The notes beneath the pieces are model-generated. The model had not been told where the DNA came from. It worked only from the letters and a program-made list of their open reading frames with translations, and ran no database searches. The translations under genes were made by a program, and so were the position numbers. 64,000 nucleotides of DNA from an uncultured Roseicyclus sp. (GTDB taxonomy: Bacteria; Pseudomonadota; Alphaproteobacteria; Rhodobacterales; Rhodobacteraceae). The stretch spans positions 1,026,501 to 1,090,500 of the forward strand of contig CANLEH010000001.1 in the NCBI GenBank assembly GCA_947489665.1, written 5' to 3'. Shown here piece after piece: positions 48,057-56,952 of the stretch. The stretch's first letter is position 1. Every line of letters starts with the position of its first letter.

Positions 48057-49340
48057 CTATTTCTCGATGCTACGCCGGATCGAGCGCACGATGAGCCAAA
48101 CGACGAAAACCACTGGCAAAACAGCGGCCGCCGTTAGGGCCGTTTCCGACACATTCAAAGGCTCGGCCAGGGGTTTGATCAGGTAGACGACCAAGTTGAG
48201 CGCATAGTAGCTGATGGCAACGATCGACAGGCCTTCGACCGTCTTTTGCAATCGAAGCTGAAGGTCCGAGCGTGCATCCATCGATTCCAGCAATTGCTGG
48301 TTCTGGGCGGAGCGATCCACATCCACCCGCGTTCTAAGCAGATCACCGGCCCGAATGGCGCGGTCCGTCATGCTTTGTAGGCGAGCTTCGGTGGACTTGA
48401 CCGTTCGCATCGCGGGATCAAACCGGCGCATCATGAACTCACCGAAGGTCTGACGCCCCTCGAACCGTTCTTCCCGTAGGACCTTGATGCGTTGATTGAC
48501 CAGCGCCTCATAAGCCCCCGTCGCCCCAAAGCGGAAGGCGGACTCGGATTGCAGCTTTTCCAATTCCGCTGCGGCAAGAAGCAGGTCATTCAGTGTTTCA
48601 TCGGGCTTCCGAAGATCGCCCGTCAGATCACCCACCAGGGTGGACAGGCTTGCGTCGATCTCACCCATGCGGCGCGAGATCTCGTGGGCGCGGGGGAAGC
48701 CCAACATGGACATCGACTTGTAGGTTTCAATCTCACAAATGCGCTGCACGATCCGTCCAATACGACGGTTCCCGGTATCGGGTCTGGTGAAGACGGCAAA
48801 ACGCATGTGACCGGCACTGTCGATACGGAAATCGCCTGCAATGATTGCGCTGTCATCAAGCACCCGTGCGGCGGTCAGGCTTTCGGGCACGAACCATTCG
48901 GCGAGTTGCTCGGCAATCTCGCCTTCATCCTTCGGCGCTTCGACGTAGCGAATATGGGCCGATGTGATACGTGCGCCGGGGGCATTCGCGAGCCAGTCTT
49001 CGGGAAACACTTCCCACGCGGTGGGGTCGAATGGGCGGTCTGCGCCGTTTTCGAGAAAGGCGGTGTAGGTCACAAACTCGGTGTGGCTTTCCCATTTCAG
49101 GTGAAAGCGGCCCAGTTGCGCAAAGTAGTGCGTGGCGTCCGGGCTGGGGTGCTGCGCGCCGAAGCGGTCGAGCAATGCAAGAAGATGCGCGCGGTCCACG
49201 GCCCGGTCACGTTTGGCCGCCTCTTTGGGCTGCTTGACCGCCAGATAGACCGCTTGGCCGGGGCAGGAAACAGACGGGAAGGGGCGAGCGTGCAGCTCGT
49301 TGGCAAGCTGGTAGCGCAGCGGATGGTCTTCGATGGGCAT
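48057..49340 (-). CDS. DUF3422 family membrane protein
   Basis: A protein of 427 residues. The N-terminus His-Pro-Leu-Arg-Tyr-Gln-Leu-Ala-Asn-Glu-Leu-His-Ala-Arg-Pro-Phe-Pro is the DUF3422 signature. A soluble region follows to about 360, with a coiled coil around 220-350, then two C-terminal membrane helices at about 370-392 and 400-420. No function is established for the family. ATG at 49340 starts with the usual Pro-Ile-Glu-Asp; the longer frame to 49382 is not supported. Its stop abuts that of the convergent acyl-CoA synthetase. Confidence 0.92.
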   Translation of the reverse strand: MPIEDHPLRYQLANELHARPFPSVSCPGQAVYLAVKQPKEAAKRDRAVDRAHLLALLDRFGAQHPSPDATHYFAQLGRFHLKWESHTEFVTYTAFLENGADRPFDPTAWEVFPEDWLANAPGARITSAHIRYVEAPKDEGEIAEQLAEWFVPESLTAARVLDDSAIIAGDFRIDSAGHMRFAVFTRPDTGNRRIGRIVQRICEIETYKSMSMLGFPRAHEISRRMGEIDASLSTLVGDLTGDLRKPDETLNDLLLAAAELEKLQSESAFRFGATGAYEALVNQRIKVLREERFEGRQTFGEFMMRRFDPAMRTVKSTEARLQSMTDRAIRAGDLLRTRVDVDRSAQNQQLLESMDARSDLQLRLQKTVEGLSIVAISYYALNLVVYLIKPLAEPLNVSETALTAAAVLPVVFVVWLIVRSIRRSIEK

Positions 49341-49445
49341 GGGCCTTTGGGCTTTCGTGCCAGATGCGTGTTGAGGGCACACATAGGCGCTGTAGCGGCG
49401 GTGTAAACCGGAAAATCTAATGTTTATAACGGGTTAATTGGGTGC

Positions 49446-49455
49446 AATTGTATAC
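49446..49455. promoter_or_regulatory. AATTGTATAC, copy downstream of the SDR gene
   Basis: AATTGTATAC contains the self-complementary GTATAC. It lies between DUF3422 and the SDR gene, and the same ten bases occur at 50325-50334 on the other side of the SDR gene. TTGTATAC-type sequences are found in operators of GntR-family regulators. No regulator gene is adjacent. Confidence 0.3.
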
Positions 49456-49495
49456 CGAGCGCGCCAACCCCCCGGAAAAGCAGGGGAAAACCGGT

Positions 49496-50257
49496 TCAGG
49501 TCATGTGGCCGCCCGCAATCTGGATGGATTGCCCGTTCACAGAGCGCGCAGCATCTGAGCAAAGCCAAAGGGCGGTTGCCGTGATTTCCTCCGTTTCAAG
49601 AAGTCGTTTATGACGATTGCCACGGGCGAGATAGCCGCGCGCTTCCTCCTCGGAAATGCCTTGATGCGCGGCAATCTGGGCCGCGTTGCGATCCACGATT
49701 GGCGTGTCGACATAGCCTGGGCAAAGCGCGTTGAAGGTCATGTTTGAGCCCATATACTCCTCGCTCAGGCCCCGGATCAGGCCGATCACCCCATGCTTGG
49801 AGGCGGTGTAGGAAATGGCGCCCTTGAGGCCGCGCAGCCCGGCGATGGAAGAGACGGCAATCATGCGTCCCCAATCCTCGCGCCCCAATGTGGCCATGGC
49901 GGCCTGGAACGTCAGAAAGACACCATCCAGGTTAGTGGCCATGATGGCGCGCCAGTGTTCGGGCGTTTCCTTGACAAAGCGGGCAGGCTCGGCGATGCTG
50001 GCATTGGCGACGCAGATGGCGATGGGGCCGCGCGCCTGGGCCGCTGCGGCGATGCCATCGTGCACGCTGGTGACCTCGTCCACGTTCATCTGGAGCGGGT
50101 GCAGACGCGGGTGCTGCGATGCGACGTCTTCCAGGCGCTCAAGATTGCGGCCTGTGATCGTCACTTCGGCCCCGGCCTCGGCCAGACCCAAAGCAATGCC
50201 AAGCCCTATGCCCGTACCGCCGCCGGTGACGAGTGCGTGACGTCCTGCATGTTCCAT
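49496..50257 (-). CDS. short-chain dehydrogenase/reductase
   Basis: A protein of 253 residues, classical SDR. The cofactor loop Thr-Gly-Gly-Gly-Thr-Gly-Ile-Gly is at 11-18, Asn-Ala-Ser near 87 (replacing the usual Asn-Ala-Gly), the catalytic Ser in Val-Ser-Ser-Ile-Ala-Gly near 139, and Tyr-Thr-Ala-Ser-Lys near 152 gives the Tyr and Lys. The absence of an acidic or basic clear cofactor marker leaves NAD versus NADP open. It resembles 3-hydroxybutyrate or 3-oxoacyl reductases. GGAGG lies seven bases before ATG at 50257. It is divergent from pntA. Confidence 0.92.
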   Translation of the reverse strand: MEHAGRHALVTGGGTGIGLGIALGLAEAGAEVTITGRNLERLEDVASQHPRLHPLQMNVDEVTSVHDGIAAAAQARGPIAICVANASIAEPARFVKETPEHWRAIMATNLDGVFLTFQAAMATLGREDWGRMIAVSSIAGLRGLKGAISYTASKHGVIGLIRGLSEEYMGSNMTFNALCPGYVDTPIVDRNAAQIAAHQGISEEEARGYLARGNRHKRLLETEEITATALWLCSDAARSVNGQSIQIAGGHMT

Positions 50258-50324
50258 GATGTGTCCTCCGATTTCCATGCAGCCTAGCGACCCGGCTGTT
50301 AGCGGCAACAGCGAAACGAATGGA

Positions 50325-50334
50325 AATTGTATAC
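50325..50334. promoter_or_regulatory. AATTGTATAC, copy between the SDR gene and pntA
   Basis: This second copy of AATTGTATAC lies 68 bases before the SDR start (minus) and 112 bases before the pntA start (plus). The match to the copy at 49446-49455 is exact. Confidence 0.35.
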
Positions 50335-50445
50335 AGCTGCACACGCAACATCTGTGCGTATATGCCCGTTGTGGACCGCCGCGCGCCTTGCTATGGGGCG
50401 CCGGTATGCATGGTGAGCGACCACCACAAAGACGGGGGAAAGCCA

Positions 50446-52023
50446 GTGAAAATAGGGGCTCCGAAGGAGATTGAGGCGGATGAAGCGCGGGTGGCGATGA
50501 CGCCAGATTCCGCGTTGCAGCTTCAGAAACTGGGATATGACTGCGTGATCGAGACTGGGGCGGGCTCCGCTGCCGGGTTCTCGGACGCCGCCTACAAGGA
50601 TGCCGGCGTTGAGGTTGTGAAGACCGCCGCTGCTTTGTGGAAGGCCGCCGATATCGTTGCGAAGGTGCGCCCACCCACCACGGCTGAAGCGAAACGCCTT
50701 CGCGAGGGGCAGACGTTGATCTCGTTCTTCTACCCCGGTCAGAATGAGAAGTTGATGGAAAGCGCGCGCGCCAAGGGCGCAAACGTGATCGCGATGGATA
50801 TGGTGCCGCGGATCAGCCGGGCGCAGAAGATGGATGCCCTGTCGTCCATGGCCAACATTGCGGGCTACCGTGCAGTGATCGAGGCGGGCAATAACTTTGG
50901 TCGCTTCTTTACTGGTCAGGTGACCGCTGCCGGCAAGGTGCCGCCTGCGAAGGTCCTGGTGGTCGGTGCGGGTGTAGCCGGTTTGGCGGCCATTGGGACG
51001 TCTACCTCGCTAGGGGCGATCACATATGCCTTTGACGTGCGTCCGGAAGTGGCCGAGCAGATTGAATCGATGGGCGCGGAGTTCGTCTTCCTTGAATTCT
51101 CTGACGACGAACTGCCCGATGGCGCGGCGACGGGTGGCTATGCGCCGCCGCAAAGCCCGGAATTCCAGGCCAAGCAGCTTGAGAAGTTCCGGGAAATCGC
51201 GCCGGACATGGATATCGTCATCACCACCGCCCTGATCCCGGGCCGCGATGCGCCGGTGCTGTGGACCAAGGACATGGTCGAGATGATGAAGCCCGGTTCG
51301 GTCGTCGTGGACCTGGCTGCCGAGCGCGGTGGCAACTGCGAATTGACGGTGAAAGACGAGAAGATCGTCAGTGACAATGGCGTGACGATCATTGGCTATA
51401 CTGACTTCCCCAGCCGGATGGCGGCGCAAAGCTCGACGCTTTACGCAACCAACATCCGCCACATGATGACCGACCTGACGCCTGAAAAGGACGGCACGGT
51501 CAATCATGACATGGAAGACGATGTGATCCGCGGCGCCACGGCGGTATTTGACAGTGAGATCACTTTCCCGCCGCCGCCGCCAAAGGTGGCTGCCATCGCG
51601 GCACAGCCCAAAGCAGCTCCGCCGCCTGAATTGACGCCCGCGGAAAAACGCGCGTTGGAAGTGGCGGAGTTCAAGGCACAGACCAAGAACCAGGTGATCC
51701 TGATCGGTGTGGGTGCTGCCCTGCTTCTGGGTGTTGGCCTGATCGCGCCGGCGAGCTTCATGCAGCACTTCATCGTGTTCATTCTGTCGGTCTTCATTGG
51801 CTTCCAGGTGATCTGGAACGTGGCACATTCGCTGCATACGCCGCTGATGGCCGTCACCAACGCCATCTCGTCGATCATCATCCTTGGGGCGCTGATGCAG
51901 ATCGGCTCAAGCAGCGTGATCATCACGATATTGGCCGCGCTTGGTATCTTCATGGCCGCCGTGAACATCTTCGGCGGCTTCCTCGTGACACGGCGCATGC
52001 TCGCCATGTTCCAGAAATCGTAA
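50446..52023 (+). CDS. pntA: NAD(P) transhydrogenase alpha subunit
   Basis: PntA forms the NAD(H)-binding domain I plus part of the membrane domain II of proton-translocating transhydrogenase, which makes NADPH from NADH using the proton gradient. The product has 525 residues. It starts Lys-Ile-Gly-Ala-Pro-Lys-Glu, with Arg-Val-Ala-Met-Thr-Pro near 16, Val-Val-Gly-Ala-Gly-Val-Ala-Gly-Leu near 170, and Ala-Glu-Arg-Gly-Gly-Asn-Cys near 290. A Pro-rich linker leads to about four C-terminal helices (415-520). GTG at 50446 has GGGGGAAAG upstream; longer frames from 50320 are unlikely. pntB follows after 16 bases. Confidence 0.97.
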   Translation: MKIGAPKEIEADEARVAMTPDSALQLQKLGYDCVIETGAGSAAGFSDAAYKDAGVEVVKTAAALWKAADIVAKVRPPTTAEAKRLREGQTLISFFYPGQNEKLMESARAKGANVIAMDMVPRISRAQKMDALSSMANIAGYRAVIEAGNNFGRFFTGQVTAAGKVPPAKVLVVGAGVAGLAAIGTSTSLGAITYAFDVRPEVAEQIESMGAEFVFLEFSDDELPDGAATGGYAPPQSPEFQAKQLEKFREIAPDMDIVITTALIPGRDAPVLWTKDMVEMMKPGSVVVDLAAERGGNCELTVKDEKIVSDNGVTIIGYTDFPSRMAAQSSTLYATNIRHMMTDLTPEKDGTVNHDMEDDVIRGATAVFDSEITFPPPPPKVAAIAAQPKAAPPPELTPAEKRALEVAEFKAQTKNQVILIGVGAALLLGVGLIAPASFMQHFIVFILSVFIGFQVIWNVAHSLHTPLMAVTNAISSIIILGALMQIGSSSVIITILAALGIFMAAVNIFGGFLVTRRMLAMFQKS

Positions 52024-52039
52024 GCGAGGGAGAGGGACA

Positions 52040-53548
52040 ATGGACTTCGGATTTACAATTGCCGCCTACGCAGTAGCGGCTGTTCTTTTCATCCTCTCGC
52101 TGGGTGGCCTTTCGGGGCAGGAAAGCGCGAAGCGCGCCGTCTGGTACGGCATCGTGGGCATGGCCATTGCGGTTGTTGCCACACTTATCGGGCCGGGATC
52201 CGGCCTGTGGCTGATGTCGATCATCCTGATCGCGGGTGGGGCGACCGTGGGCTACCAGCTGGCGACCAAGGTGCAGATGACGCAAATGCCCGAGCTTGTG
52301 GCGATCATGCACTCGCTCGTTGGTCTGGCGGCCGTCTTCGTAGGTTTCAACGCGCATATCGAGATTGGCCGCGTTGCCGCAGAGTTTACCGCCAACGATC
52401 TGCCGTTCCCGCAGCCCGAAGGCCCGCTGAGCGATATGGCTTATGCGCTTCTGGGGCAGCTTTCCAACTTCGGCGAACTGATCGGCAAGAAAACGGGCGT
52501 TGAGATCGGCATCCTGCGCGTGGAACTGGCACTTGGCATCTGGATTGGCGCGGTGACGTTCACCGGCTCGGTCGTGGCCTATGGCAAGCTCAGCGGCTCG
52601 TCCTCCATGCTGCCATTCAAGATCGACACGGGTGCGATCCAGCTTCCGGGTGGTCACATGCTGAACGCGGCGGCGGCGGGTCTGTCCGTGATCCTGCTGA
52701 TCATGTACCTCAGCGGGTCCGGCGGATGGACGCTTGTGCTGCTGACGCTTCTGGCGCTGTTCATCGGCTATCACCTGATCATGGGCATCGGTGGCGCGGA
52801 CATGCCGGTGGTCGTCTCGATGCTGAACTCCTATTCGGGGTGGGCGGCGGCGGCCATCGGCTTCTCGCTAGGCAATGATCTCTTGATCGTCGTCGGCGCT
52901 CTCGTGGGCTCCTCCGGTGCGATCCTGTCCTACATCATGTGCAAGGCGATGAACCGGTCGTTTGTGTCGGTCATCCTCGGCGGATTCGGCGGTGCGACGG
53001 GTGAGCAGATGGCCGTGGAAGGTGAGCAAATCGCCATCGACGCGGACGGTGTGGCAACGGCCCTGAATGAAGCCGACAGCATCGTCATCATCCCGGGCTA
53101 CGGCATGGCCGTGGCGCAGGCACAGCAAGGCGTGGCGGAGTTGACCCGCAAGCTGCGCGCGGCGGGCAAAGAGGTGCGGTTCGCGATCCACCCCGTTGCG
53201 GGCCGTCTTCCGGGCCACATGAACGTGCTGCTGGCCGAGGCCAAGGTGCCCTACGACATCGTGCTGGAGATGGACGAGATCAACGACGACTTCCCCGATA
53301 CGGACGTCGCCATTGTCATCGGGTCGAACGACATCGTGAACCCGGCCGCACAGGACGACCCCAACAGCCCCATCGCCGGTATGCCGGTGCTGGAATGCTG
53401 GAAGGCCAAGCAGGTCTTCGTGTCCAAGCGCGGCCAAGGCACGGGTTATTCCGGTATCGAGAACCCGCTGTTCTACAAAGAGAATACTCGGATGTTCTAC
53501 GGCGACGCGAAGGCCTCCATCGATACGCTCTTGCCGAAGATCGACTGA
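52040..53548 (+). CDS. pntB: NAD(P) transhydrogenase beta subunit
   Basis: A protein of 502 residues with about nine N-terminal membrane helices (1-295), carrying the proton path, and the NADP(H)-binding domain III at the end. Marks: [10 protein letters not shown] near 352, [11 protein letters not shown] near 384, and [10 protein letters not shown] near 427. AGGGAGAGGGAC lies before ATG at 52040. With pntA it supplies NADPH; a strong terminator closes the operon. Confidence 0.97.
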   Translation: MDFGFTIAAYAVAAVLFILSLGGLSGQESAKRAVWYGIVGMAIAVVATLIGPGSGLWLMSIILIAGGATVGYQLATKVQMTQMPELVAIMHSLVGLAAVFVGFNAHIEIGRVAAEFTANDLPFPQPEGPLSDMAYALLGQLSNFGELIGKKTGVEIGILRVELALGIWIGAVTFTGSVVAYGKLSGSSSMLPFKIDTGAIQLPGGHMLNAAAAGLSVILLIMYLSGSGGWTLVLLTLLALFIGYHLIMGIGGADMPVVVSMLNSYSGWAAAAIGFSLGNDLLIVVGALVGSSGAILSYIMCKAMNRSFVSVILGGFGGATGEQMAVEGEQIAIDADGVATALNEADSIVIIPGYGMAVAQAQQGVAELTRKLRAAGKEVRFAIHPVAGRLPGHMNVLLAEAKVPYDIVLEMDEINDDFPDTDVAIVIGSNDIVNPAAQDDPNSPIAGMPVLECWKAKQVFVSKRGQGTGYSGIENPLFYKENTRMFYGDAKASIDTLLPKID

Positions 53549-53570
53549 GCCGTCTCCATAACGGAAACAG

Positions 53571-53598
53571 AAAAGCCCCGGTTCTTCCGGGGCTTTTT
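53571..53598 (+). terminator. intrinsic terminator after pntAB
   Basis: AAAAGCCCCGG (53571-53581) pairs perfectly with CCGGGGCTTTT (53587-53597) across a TTCTT loop, and the T-run follows. Confidence 0.95.
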
Positions 53599-53661
53599 CT
53601 TGAATTGGATGTCGGGCCGAGATTACGATTTTGGTTACGGAACCAACTAGACGATTTTGCC

Positions 53662-54774
53662 ATGACATTGAAAACGACCTTCATTGCGGCCATCCCGCTT
53701 TCATTTGTCCTATGCTTGCCTGCCAATGCGGACCGCCTTTCTGCAGCTTGGCAGCAGCAGCGCGATTACTACAACGCCATCACCGACAGGGCCTGTAACG
53801 GCGAGCGGCAGGCGTTGGAGCAATTGCGGGAAGCCGCGCTCGACAATATGGAACCGGTGGCGATCAACAATCTGGCCTGGCTGCATGATCATCCTGACAG
53901 CTGTCCGAACCTTTCGATGGACCGCGATACCTCGTTTGCGGGCGATCTGTACCGCGACAGTGCGAACATGCTTTATCCGGTGGGCATGTATAACCATGGG
54001 CTCAATACGTTTTACGGAGAAAATGGGGTCACGCGCAGCCTTGGCGACGGGCTCAGCTGGCTGGAAAGCGCAGCAATGGAGGGGCACGCCTCTGCCGCGC
54101 GGGAGCTGGCGCTGATCTACGCCGAGGGGCGGGGGGGCGTGTCCGCCGATTTCGCGCCCGCCGACTATTACTACACTCTCGCGGAACGGAACGGCCTGCC
54201 GTCCGAGCGGCTGGCGCGGCTGGCCTCGGCGTTGGATGCCGCGGCGGAGGCCGGTGCGAGCGGGCCGGTTGCCGGCGGCAATGCGGGCAATGGGACAGTT
54301 GCGGCAGGCGGGTCTGGCATTCCGCGCGTCGGCCCGTCCGACAGTTTTGTGCTGACCTATGGGGCCAGACGTCTGGAGGATTACCCCCTGGGCGTGGCCA
54401 GGGAGATGAACGGCGGCACGACAATAACGACGGTTTTCTACGGCCAGGCCTTCATCGACGATGAGGATGCTGGTTGCTACTATCCGGGCGTTTTTGTGAT
54501 GGTCGAGGCCCGCACTGCGGGCGGTTTTTACAACTGGGATCCGGCCAGCGCGATTGCCGATAGTCGCCGGAGGGTTCAGAATGAAGCGGATTTCAGTACC
54601 GGGTTCACGCTCGAAACCTTCCCGGAAGCGTGGGATGCGATCCAGTCGCGGCGGATCTGCGTTTCTTGCGGGGCTTGGGTCATGTCGGTGACCGAAGCCG
54701 ATGCGCGCTTTGGGGGGCTCTGCGCGCAAACAAGTCAGCCCGTTGTGCAACCTGAGCCGGTGTGGGTCGAATAA
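53662..54774 (+). CDS. secreted Sel1-repeat-like protein
   Basis: A protein of 370 residues with a signal peptide ending near Ala-Asn-Ala-Asp (about residue 24). Residues 45-185 form helical repeats of Sel1/TPR type: Ala-Ile-Asn-Asn-Leu-Ala-Trp-Leu, Leu-Glu-Ser-Ala-Ala-Met-Glu-Gly-His-Ala-Ser-Ala-Ala-Arg-Glu-Leu-Ala, and Tyr-Ala-Glu-Gly-Arg-Gly. A Gly/Ala linker at 190-215 leads to a C-terminal domain of unknown type (220-360) with Phe-Tyr-Gly-Gln-Ala-Phe-Ile-Asp-Asp-Glu-Asp-Ala-Gly-Cys-Tyr-Tyr and Cys-Val-Ser-Cys-Gly-Ala-Trp. The cysteines suggest periplasmic disulfides. It is alone after the pntAB terminator. Confidence 0.78.
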   Translation: MTLKTTFIAAIPLSFVLCLPANADRLSAAWQQQRDYYNAITDRACNGERQALEQLREAALDNMEPVAINNLAWLHDHPDSCPNLSMDRDTSFAGDLYRDSANMLYPVGMYNHGLNTFYGENGVTRSLGDGLSWLESAAMEGHASAARELALIYAEGRGGVSADFAPADYYYTLAERNGLPSERLARLASALDAAAEAGASGPVAGGNAGNGTVAAGGSGIPRVGPSDSFVLTYGARRLEDYPLGVAREMNGGTTITTVFYGQAFIDDEDAGCYYPGVFVMVEARTAGGFYNWDPASAIADSRRRVQNEADFSTGFTLETFPEAWDAIQSRRICVSCGAWVMSVTEADARFGGLCAQTSQPVVQPEPVWVE

Positions 54775-54876
54775 CACCCGCCGCGGGCCGACGGCCTTGA
54801 AAACAGACGTAGGGAATTCCGGCATTCGCGGTATAGTGGCGTCATTCAACCTGAAGCTGCATTCCATGAGGCCCCC

Positions 54877-55242
54877 ATGTTTCGATCTGTTCTCGCTGCC
54901 GGAGCGCTTGCGCTCTCCGCCGTCGCAGCCACTCTTGCCCCGCTACCTGTCCAGGCCACAGGTCATGGCTGCCAGACCGTCCAATTCCCGTCTGGCGCTT
55001 ATGCTCATGCGGTGCATGGCCAAGCGAACCCCTATCAGTCGCAATGCTATTATCTGTCCGTCCGTCCCGGTCAGCAGGCCCGCGTCCGCATCCTTTACGG
55101 GAACGTTTTCTTGAGCACGACCCACACGCAAGGCACCTATCAGGACGTGCGTTTTCACACGATCAACGGCCAGCTTTATGTCTATGTCCACACGGATTGG
55201 GCGGGACCTCAGCCATACACCATTGAGTTCGTTTTTGTCTGA
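54877..55242 (+). CDS. small secreted protein of unknown function
   Basis: A protein of 121 residues. Signal peptide with cleavage near Val-Gln-Ala-Thr (about residue 28). The mature part has two Cys (Gly-Cys-Gln-Thr-Val and Gln-Cys-Tyr-Tyr), a beta-strand-rich core (Arg-Val-Arg-Ile-Leu-Tyr-Gly-Asn-Val-Phe) and a closing Leu-Tyr-Val-Tyr-Val-His-Thr-Asp-Trp-Ala-Gly. The pattern suggests a small beta-sandwich, but I do not know the family. GAGG precedes ATG at 54877. It is 12 bases before the next gene, with which it probably forms an operon. Confidence 0.72.
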   Translation: MFRSVLAAGALALSAVAATLAPLPVQATGHGCQTVQFPSGAYAHAVHGQANPYQSQCYYLSVRPGQQARVRILYGNVFLSTTHTQGTYQDVRFHTINGQLYVYVHTDWAGPQPYTIEFVFV

Positions 55243-55254
55243 GCACGTCCGCGG

Positions 55255-55824
55255 GTGAACACACCTGCTCATCTGATATTTGGTGCAGCGGCCTTTGGCC
55301 GACCCGAGCATCGCTGGACACTGACCGCCGCCTTGGTGGGCGCCATGGTGCCCGATCTGTCGCTGTACGTGATGGTCGGCTGGCACCTGCTGATCCTGGG
55401 TACAGAACCCAGGGTCGTTTTCGACGAATTGTACTTCTCAGACACATGGCAGACCGTCTTTGCGATCGACAATTCGCTGATTCTATGGGGCCTGCTTCTG
55501 GCCGTGGCCGCATGGCGGCATTGGCCGATTGTCATCGCCTTTGCGGGCGCCGCCCTGCTACATATCGCGTTCGATTTGCCGCTTCATGCGGGCGACGGGC
55601 GGCCGCATTTCTGGCCGCTAAGCGATTGGGTGTTTGATAGCCCCTTCAGCTATTGGGACAGCCGGCATGGGGCAGGTTGGATCGGGCCGCTGGAGTTGGC
55701 GGCGTGTAGTGTTCTTGTCATCGTGCTGTGGCGGCGCGTCCAATCTTGGCCGTGGCGAATTGCGTTCGCATTACTGCTTTTGGCCGAAGCGGGCACCAAT
55801 AACGTCTGGCGGCTGGTGTTCTGA
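55255..55824 (+). CDS. membrane protein, DUF457/YdjM-like
   Basis: A protein of 189 residues with about four membrane helices. The pattern Thr-Pro-Ala-His-Leu-Ile-Phe-Gly at the start, Pro-Asp-Leu-Ser-Leu-Tyr near 34, His-Ile-Ala-Phe-Asp-Leu-Pro-Leu-His near 102, and Pro-His-Phe-Trp-Pro-Leu-Ser-Asp-Trp-Val near 116, with Phe-Ser-Tyr-Trp-Asp, resembles YdjM-type membrane-bound metal-dependent hydrolases (His and Asp clusters facing the membrane). Roseobacter copies carry the database name CobQ, which the sequence does not support. The start is GTG at 55255. Confidence 0.75.
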   Translation: MNTPAHLIFGAAAFGRPEHRWTLTAALVGAMVPDLSLYVMVGWHLLILGTEPRVVFDELYFSDTWQTVFAIDNSLILWGLLLAVAAWRHWPIVIAFAGAALLHIAFDLPLHAGDGRPHFWPLSDWVFDSPFSYWDSRHGAGWIGPLELAACSVLVIVLWRRVQSWPWRIAFALLLLAEAGTNNVWRLVF

Positions 55825-55853
55825 GACCTTGTCCTTGTCTTCGACTTTGATTA

Positions 55854-55872
55854 CCTGAGTATAACACTCAGG
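55854..55872 (+). promoter_or_regulatory. palindrome overlapping a -10-like element
   Basis: CCTGAGT (55854-55860) and ACTCAGG (55866-55872) are perfect arms around ATAAC; TATAAC (55860-55865) could be a -10. It lies 12 bases before the ATG at 55885 and includes the AGG that would serve as ribosome binding site, so it may be an operator or an RNA hairpin that masks translation. Confidence 0.4.
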
Positions 55873-55884
55873 ATACGATTTCAC

Positions 55885-56316
55885 ATGCAAGCTCACGCGC
55901 AGTCCAACATTTTTGCGCCCTCCGCAGAGACGATCGATCGCTCACCACTGTCATTCTTGCGCGTTGCGGCGGCACGCAATCGGTGTCGGGCCCGTGGCGA
56001 TCTGTTCAAAGCCTGCGCCGCTTTGTCGGTCGATCCGGGACGAGAGGCCGAAGCGCTGGCACAAGCGCTGTTCAGCGGCTTTTCGGGGCAGGGGGATATG
56101 CCGCGCCTGCGCCTTTACCAGCCGGCCGCGGATGAGCTCAGCTTTGATGAGCGTTGGCTGCTGTCCGCGATTGGCGCGGCGCAGCGGGGCGACACGGATA
56201 GTCTGACCTTCCTTCTGGGCCGTCGCGTGCCGAAACATGCCCGCCGTAACATCGCGTTTTTGCTGACGGCGCTTGGCAAATGCCTTGCAAAGCAGGTGGC
56301 GCAACAGGCTGCCTGA
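55885..56316 (+). CDS. conserved hypothetical protein
   Basis: A protein of 143 residues, without signal peptide; basic, mostly helical. Notable are Ala-Ala-Ala-Arg-Asn-Arg-Cys-Arg-Ala-Arg-Gly-Asp near 30, Leu-Tyr-Gln-Pro-Ala near 76, and a C-terminal helix Ile-Ala-Phe-Leu-Leu-Thr-Ala-Leu-Gly-Lys. The middle (Phe-Asp-Glu-Arg-Trp-Leu-Leu-Ser-Ala-Ile) is the sort of segment seen in Roseobacter proteins of unknown function. A palindrome directly upstream suggests regulated expression. The function cannot be inferred. Confidence 0.68.
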   Translation: MQAHAQSNIFAPSAETIDRSPLSFLRVAAARNRCRARGDLFKACAALSVDPGREAEALAQALFSGFSGQGDMPRLRLYQPAADELSFDERWLLSAIGAAQRGDTDSLTFLLGRRVPKHARRNIAFLLTALGKCLAKQVAQQAA

Positions 56317-56322
56317 ATAGTT

Positions 56323-56339
56323 TTTAGAACGAGTCTAGA
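56323..56339 (+). promoter_or_regulatory. Irr/ICE-box-like site before dps
   Basis: TTTAGAA-CGA-GTCTAGA matches the iron-control element TTTAGAA-N3-TTCTAAA with two mismatches, both in the right arm. It lies 90 bases before the dps start. Iron control of dps by Irr or a Fur-like protein is plausible; binding is inference. Confidence 0.35.
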
Positions 56340-56428
56340 CAAGTGAGCCGCGCGGTATATCTAAAGCCATAGTCAGCCGCCGCTGAAGGTATGCCAGCCA
56401 TCCGATGTAATCTTCTGGAGGGACAACC

Positions 56429-56896
56429 ATGCAACCTGCCGCCGACCTCAGCCCCAATGCACAAACCGCAATCTGTGAAGCGTTGAACCAAGCCGTTGCG
56501 GAAACGGCTGTTACAACAATGCTTGCGCAGAATTTCCACTGGAACGTGACCGGCATGGCATTTGGCCCATTGCATGCCCTGTTTCAGGAAATCTACGAAG
56601 ATCACTTCGTGGCCCAGGACGATTTGGCCGAGCGAATCAAGGCGCTAGACGGTCATGCTGAAGGGATGCTGGCGGCCATGGTCGCGCGTTCCAAGGTGGT
56701 TGAGCATGACGGGCATGCCGATGACAGGACCATGGTGGAGGCCCTGAAAGTGGCGCAAGAGACGCTGGCGGCGACCGTTGGGGCCGCAGGTGCGCTGGCA
56801 GCTGAGCATGGCGATACGCTGACCGAAGATTTGTGCATCGCTCGTGGTCAAACGCACGAGAGATTCGCTTGGATGTTGCGCGCTCATCTGCGCTGA
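56429..56896 (+). CDS. dps: Dps-family ferritin-like protein
   Basis: A protein of 155 residues, a ferritin-like four-helix subunit. The ferroxidase pattern is Asn-Phe-His-Trp-Asn-Val-Thr-Gly near residue 35, followed by Leu-His-Ala-Leu-Phe-Gln-Glu-Ile-Tyr-Glu-Asp-His near 49 and Asp-Asp-Leu-Ala-Glu-Arg-Ile near 66. Dps assembles into dodecamers that take up iron with peroxide and protect DNA. The N-terminus is short and not Lys-rich, so DNA binding may be weak. TGGAGGG lies before ATG at 56429. An ICE-like box is upstream; convergent genes for DUF1289 and HemP follow. Confidence 0.93.
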   Translation: MQPAADLSPNAQTAICEALNQAVAETAVTTMLAQNFHWNVTGMAFGPLHALFQEIYEDHFVAQDDLAERIKALDGHAEGMLAAMVARSKVVEHDGHADDRTMVEALKVAQETLAATVGAAGALAAEHGDTLTEDLCIARGQTHERFAWMLRAHLR

Positions 56897-56952
56897 AATC
56901 TGGCAAACGCCAGGCAGGTTTGCGCAATGGGTGCAAACCCGAACAGGGGCCG

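Noticed and set aside
55255-55824. Database-style name CobQ for this membrane protein
   Set aside because: CobQ is a soluble amidotransferase of about 480 residues; this is a 189-residue membrane protein with His/Asp clusters.
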